From: an uncultured Collinsella sp.
GTDB lineage: Bacteria; Actinomycetota; Coriobacteriia; Coriobacteriales; Coriobacteriaceae
Reading direction: 5' to 3'
DNA length: 7,250 nucleotides
Assembly (NCBI GenBank): GCA_958413895.1
Contig: CATYVQ010000030.1
Span: 1 to 7,250, forward strand
The translations under genes were made by a program, and so were the position numbers. Each line of letters begins with the position of its first letter. The stretch's first letter is position 1. The notes beneath the pieces were generated by a model. That model saw nothing but the letters and a program-made list of their open reading frames with translations. It was not told the DNA's origin and did no database searches. Of this stretch, positions 4,842 to 7,250 are shown in pieces.

Positions 4842-5873
4842 GTGGCAAGGCGCCCGTCCAACGATACAGGTACGCGTCCGGTCTCCATGGCCGACGTCGC
4901 CCGCGCTGCTGGCGTTTCACAGCAGACGGTTTCGCGCGTCGCCAACGGCTTGCCCAACGTTAACGAGCAGACGCGCCAGCGCGTGCAGTCCGCTATGCAA
5001 GAGCTCGGCTTTCGTCCGAGTTATGCCGGTCGCTCGCTGCGCGACGGTCGATACCATTCGGTTGGCCTATGCGTCAACGATGTCACCAAGTTTGGCAACC
5101 TCTCAATGATCGACGGCATCGCCAGCGCTGCTCGCGAGCATAATTGTGCCATCACGCTGGTCGAGATGTCCAAGACCGAGGAGTTTTCGCTTGCCGAGGC
5201 CACGCGTCGTATGGCCGCATTGCCGGTGGACGGCATCATCATCGGCATGAGCCGCATGGCGCCCGATTTTGAGACGTTTGATCCACTGCCGGGCATTGGC
5301 ACGGTTATCGTCACCATGTACGCGCACCCGCGGGTGACCACGGTCGACTCCGATCATTACGGCTGCTCGCTCTTGCTTATGGATCACCTGTTTGAGCTGG
5401 GGCACGAGCAGATTCGCTATATTGGCGGACCGTCGTTCTCGGTCGACGAACAATTTCGTCGCGCCGGTTGGCAGGATGCACTCGAGCGTAAACACATCGA
5501 GCCGGCAGAGCCGCTCGAGGGCGACTGGTCTGCCAACAGCGGCTACGAGGCCGGCAGGCACCTGGCCGAGCACGATCACACCATGACGGCGATTTACGCG
5601 GCAAACGACCAGATGGCAAACGGCGCAATTGCGGCGCTGCGCGATAGCGGCCTGCGTGTGCCCGAGGACGTGAGCGTGGTGGGCGTCGACGATTCGCTCG
5701 ATGATTTTGTGGCACACAACGAGCTCACGACCGTGCGATTCGATCTACATCAGCGCGGACGCGAGGTGTTTGAGCATGCGGTTCCCGAGGCGGGTACGGC
5801 GGGCAAAACCGTTGCCATCCGTATTCCCGGCCAGCTCATTATTCGACATAGCACGGCGATACCACACTCATAG
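4842..5873 (+). CDS. LacI/GalR-family transcriptional regulator, likely gal repressor
   Basis: A 343-residue sugar-responsive DNA-binding repressor of normal family length, cytoplasmic and presumably dimeric. Seen: an N-terminal helix-turn-helix ADVARAAGVSQQTVSRVANG (17-36), and a hinge helix region FRPSYAGRSLRDGR (57-70) whose Leu66 matches the residue that intercalates at the central CpG of LacI-type operators. A periplasmic-binding-protein-like effector domain follows, with TVDSDHYGCSLLLMDHLFELGH (167-188), YIGGP (193-197), AIYAANDQMANGAIAALRDSG (250-270) and VPEDVSVVGVDD (273-284). The start is GTG. It is transcribed away from galK across a region holding three operator-like sites, so it most likely represses galKT and itself, with galactose or a derivative as inducer. 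That target is inferred from position; the effector cannot be read from sequence alone. Confidence 0.93.
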   Translation: MARRPSNDTGTRPVSMADVARAAGVSQQTVSRVANGLPNVNEQTRQRVQSAMQELGFRPSYAGRSLRDGRYHSVGLCVNDVTKFGNLSMIDGIASAAREHNCAITLVEMSKTEEFSLAEATRRMAALPVDGIIIGMSRMAPDFETFDPLPGIGTVIVTMYAHPRVTTVDSDHYGCSLLLMDHLFELGHEQIRYIGGPSFSVDEQFRRAGWQDALERKHIEPAEPLEGDWSANSGYEAGRHLAEHDHTMTAIYAANDQMANGAIAALRDSGLRVPEDVSVVGVDDSLDDFVAHNELTTVRFDLHQRGREVFEHAVPEAGTAGKTVAIRIPGQLIIRHSTAIPHS

Positions 5874-6002
5874 TTTGCGCAGGTAAACGGCGATTTATCG
5901 TATTTCAATAACAATCGGTATGGATGCTGGCAGATAACAGTTGGGATACTGCCGAGTGTTATGATAGACGGGTTCTTTTGTCTATCTAGGAGGCTTTGCC
6001 TG
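5874..6002 (+). promoter_or_regulatory. Intergenic region with candidate extended -10 for the flavoprotein gene
   Basis: TGTTATGAT at 5957-5965 is a TGn extension plus TATGAT (five of six to consensus), with an expected start near 5972. The hexamer TTGGGA at 5941-5946 is too close (13 bp) to be a standard -35. No convincing terminator for the upstream regulator gene is seen; CGATTTATCG at 5891-5900 is too short a stem. Confidence 0.55.
5988..5993 (+). promoter_or_regulatory. Ribosome binding site that sets the flavoprotein start
   Basis: A perfect AGGAGG with 9 nt to the ATG at 6003. It rules out the upstream in-frame ATG at 5961, which overlaps the promoter. Confidence 0.85.
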
Positions 6003-7163
6003 ATGGAGATCACCAAGGATATCCGCTACATCGGTGTCGACGATCACGACATTGACCTGTTCGAGGGCCAGTACGACGTGTCCGAGAACGGTATGGCATA
6101 CAACAGCTACGTTATCTTGGGCGATAAAATCGCTGTCGCCGATTCAGTCGACGGCGGTTTTGTTGACGAGTGGCTCGGCAACCTCGAGGCCGTGCTCGAT
6201 GGCCGTACGCCCGACTACCTGGTCGTCCATCACATGGAGCCCGATCACTCCGCCGGTATCGCTGCCTTTATGGAGCGCTATCCCCAGGCGCAGATCGTGG
6301 CCAGCATGGGTGCTTTCCGCATGATGGTCAACTACTTTGGCACCGACTTCCCCGAGCGCAAAATGGTCGTCAAAGAGGGCGATGTGCTCGATCTGGGCGG
6401 CCACAGCCTGACCTTTATCGGCGCCCCCAACGTTCACTGGCCCGAGGTGCTCTTCTCCTACGAGTCCACCGACAAGGTGCTTTTTAGTGCCGACGGCTTT
6501 GGCAAGTTCGGCGCCAACGACATCGAGGATCCGGAAGGGTGGGCCTGCGAGGCTCGCCGTTACTACTTTGGCATCGTCGGTAAGTTCGGCAAATTCGTGC
6601 AGGCCGTGCTCAAAAAGGCCGCCGACCTGGACATTCAGATTATCTGCCCGCTCCACGGTCCCGTACTGACCGAGAACCTGGGCTATTACCTCGACACCTA
6701 TAACACCTGGTCGAGCTACCAGCCCGAGGACGAGGGCATCACGATCGCCTATGCGAGTGTGTATGGGCACCTGAAAGCTGCCGTCGAGGAGCTCGCATCT
6801 GCTCTCGAGGCTCGCGGCCAGAAGGTCTCCGTCTTTGACCTGGCTCGCGATGATATGGCCGAGGCCGTTGAGGATGCGTTCCGCTATGACCGTCTGGTGC
6901 TCGCCTCCATCACCTATCAGGGCGAGATCTTCCCGTTCATGAGCACCTTTATCCACACGCTTGCCGAGCACGCCTATCAGAACCGTACGGTGGCGCTTGT
7001 CGAGTCCGGTTCCTGGGCGCCTGCAGCGGCCAAGATTATGACCAAGGAGCTCGAGGGTATGAAGGACATCACCCTGACGCAGAACAAGGTGACTGTGCTG
7101 GGCTCGCTCAACGAAGCCTCGCGCGCTCAGATCGAGGCCCTCGCCGACGAGCTGTCCAAGTAG
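6003..7163 (+). CDS. fprA: FprA-family A-type flavoprotein (flavodiiron protein)
   Basis: A cytoplasmic flavodiiron protein of 386 residues, the usual two-domain class A size. Members reduce O2 to water and/or NO to N2O in anaerobes, with electrons usually from rubredoxin or a flavin/NADH partner. Seen: a metallo-beta-lactamase-like domain (about 1-240) with all diiron ligands, H77, E79, D81 and H82 in HHMEPDHSAG, H145 in NVHWPE, D164 in SADGFG and H218 in CPLHGP. A flavodoxin-like domain (about 246-386) follows, with FMN loops SVYGHL (252-257), TYQGEIFP (304-311) and GSWAPAAAK (336-344). No rubredoxin or flavin reductase domain is fused, and no electron donor gene is in the window. Odd: the phosphate loop has Leu257 where Thr is usual. 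It appears monocistronic with its own promoter. O2 versus NO preference cannot be told from sequence. The symbol follows the family name. Confidence 0.94.
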   Translation: MEITKDIRYIGVDDHDIDLFEGQYDVSENGMAYNSYVILGDKIAVADSVDGGFVDEWLGNLEAVLDGRTPDYLVVHHMEPDHSAGIAAFMERYPQAQIVASMGAFRMMVNYFGTDFPERKMVVKEGDVLDLGGHSLTFIGAPNVHWPEVLFSYESTDKVLFSADGFGKFGANDIEDPEGWACEARRYYFGIVGKFGKFVQAVLKKAADLDIQIICPLHGPVLTENLGYYLDTYNTWSSYQPEDEGITIAYASVYGHLKAAVEELASALEARGQKVSVFDLARDDMAEAVEDAFRYDRLVLASITYQGEIFPFMSTFIHTLAEHAYQNRTVALVESGSWAPAAAKIMTKELEGMKDITLTQNKVTVLGSLNEASRAQIEALADELSK

Positions 7164-7169
7164 CGACAC

Positions 7170-7228
7170 GTTCACTTTTGACGCTCAACCATCACAACCA
7201 CCACAAAGGGGACAGTGAACTGCGCCCC
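7170..7228. repeat. GGGGAC-type hairpin element after the flavoprotein gene
   Basis: GTTCACT (7170-7176) and AGTGAAC (7214-7220) are inverted over a 37-nt spacer. A tighter nested hairpin is formed by GGGG (7208-7211) with CCCC (7225-7228), enclosing CAGT (7213-7216) with ACTG (7219-7222). The GGGGAC start recalls the elements at 11 and 1521. It lies 7 nt past the stop codon. With no T-run it is a poor intrinsic terminator, so a REP-like repeat is more likely. Confidence 0.45.
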
Positions 7229-7250
7229 GAAACTTGGACTGAATAAATAG
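7229..7250. other. Right-end intergenic tail
   Basis: Short A/T-leaning sequence running off the window. I see no start codon with a ribosome site and no recognisable gene. Confidence 0.3.

Noticed and set aside
4957..4964. ACGTTAAC inside the regulator gene, matching the operator core
   Set aside because: Only 8 of 14 positions match, and it is explained by codons of a conserved post-HTH segment (NVNEQ). It could be an auxiliary operator but there is no independent support.
6144..7175. Long minus-strand open frame (343 codons) opposite the flavodiiron gene
   Set aside because: It is antisense to a gene with all family motifs; long antisense frames are common in GC-rich DNA and this one shows no recognisable domain.

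Overview
The window reads as chromosomal DNA from a high-GC, anaerobic Gram-positive bacterium, most likely a gut coriobacterium of the Collinsella type. That assignment is inference. It rests on GC-rich codon use, a type 2 (HDHFQ) GalT beside a galactokinase of the 'GNHTDH' variety, an oxygen-scavenging flavodiiron protein, and GGGGAC-initiated intergenic repeats. No rRNA, tRNA or CRISPR array is visible.

Layout, left to right. (1) Positions 73-1374, minus strand: a DUF4143-type AAA ATPase with an intact PD-(D/E)XK-like C-terminus. It has its own upstream region of three 33-bp tandem units carrying imperfect palindromes. The gene plus this region is bracketed by two direct copies of a ~41-bp hairpin repeat (10-50 and 1520-1560), so it looks like a discrete inserted cassette. 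(2) Positions 1591-4503, minus strand: a compact Leloir operon, galK then galT, with overlapping stop and start and a strong rho-independent terminator at 1591-1632. (3) Positions 4504-4841: the divergent control region between galK and a LacI-family regulator gene. It holds three copies of a 14-nt LacI-type site, two of them forming a near-perfect inverted repeat, with a hairpin between. (4) Positions 4842-5873, plus strand: the LacI/GalR-family repressor. (5) Positions 6003-7163, plus strand: an A-type flavoprotein (flavodiiron protein) with all seven diiron ligands. (6) Positions 7164-7250: a non-coding tail with another GGGGAC-type hairpin element.

How the genes fit together. GalK phosphorylates galactose to galactose-1-phosphate and GalT exchanges it with UDP-glucose, giving glucose-1-phosphate and UDP-galactose. 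The divergent LacI-family protein is the obvious candidate regulator of both the gal operon and itself, because the shared sites overlap the candidate gal promoter and lie just downstream of the candidate regulator promoter. galE, galM and a transporter are not in the window. The flavodiiron protein (O2 and/or NO reduction) has its own promoter and no evident link to galactose use. The ATPase is unrelated to its neighbours by function and probably by origin.

I see no clear previously undescribed multi-gene system. The most interesting material is non-coding: the repeat-bracketed ATPase cassette with its palindromic 33-bp iterons, and the three-site operator array of the gal locus.
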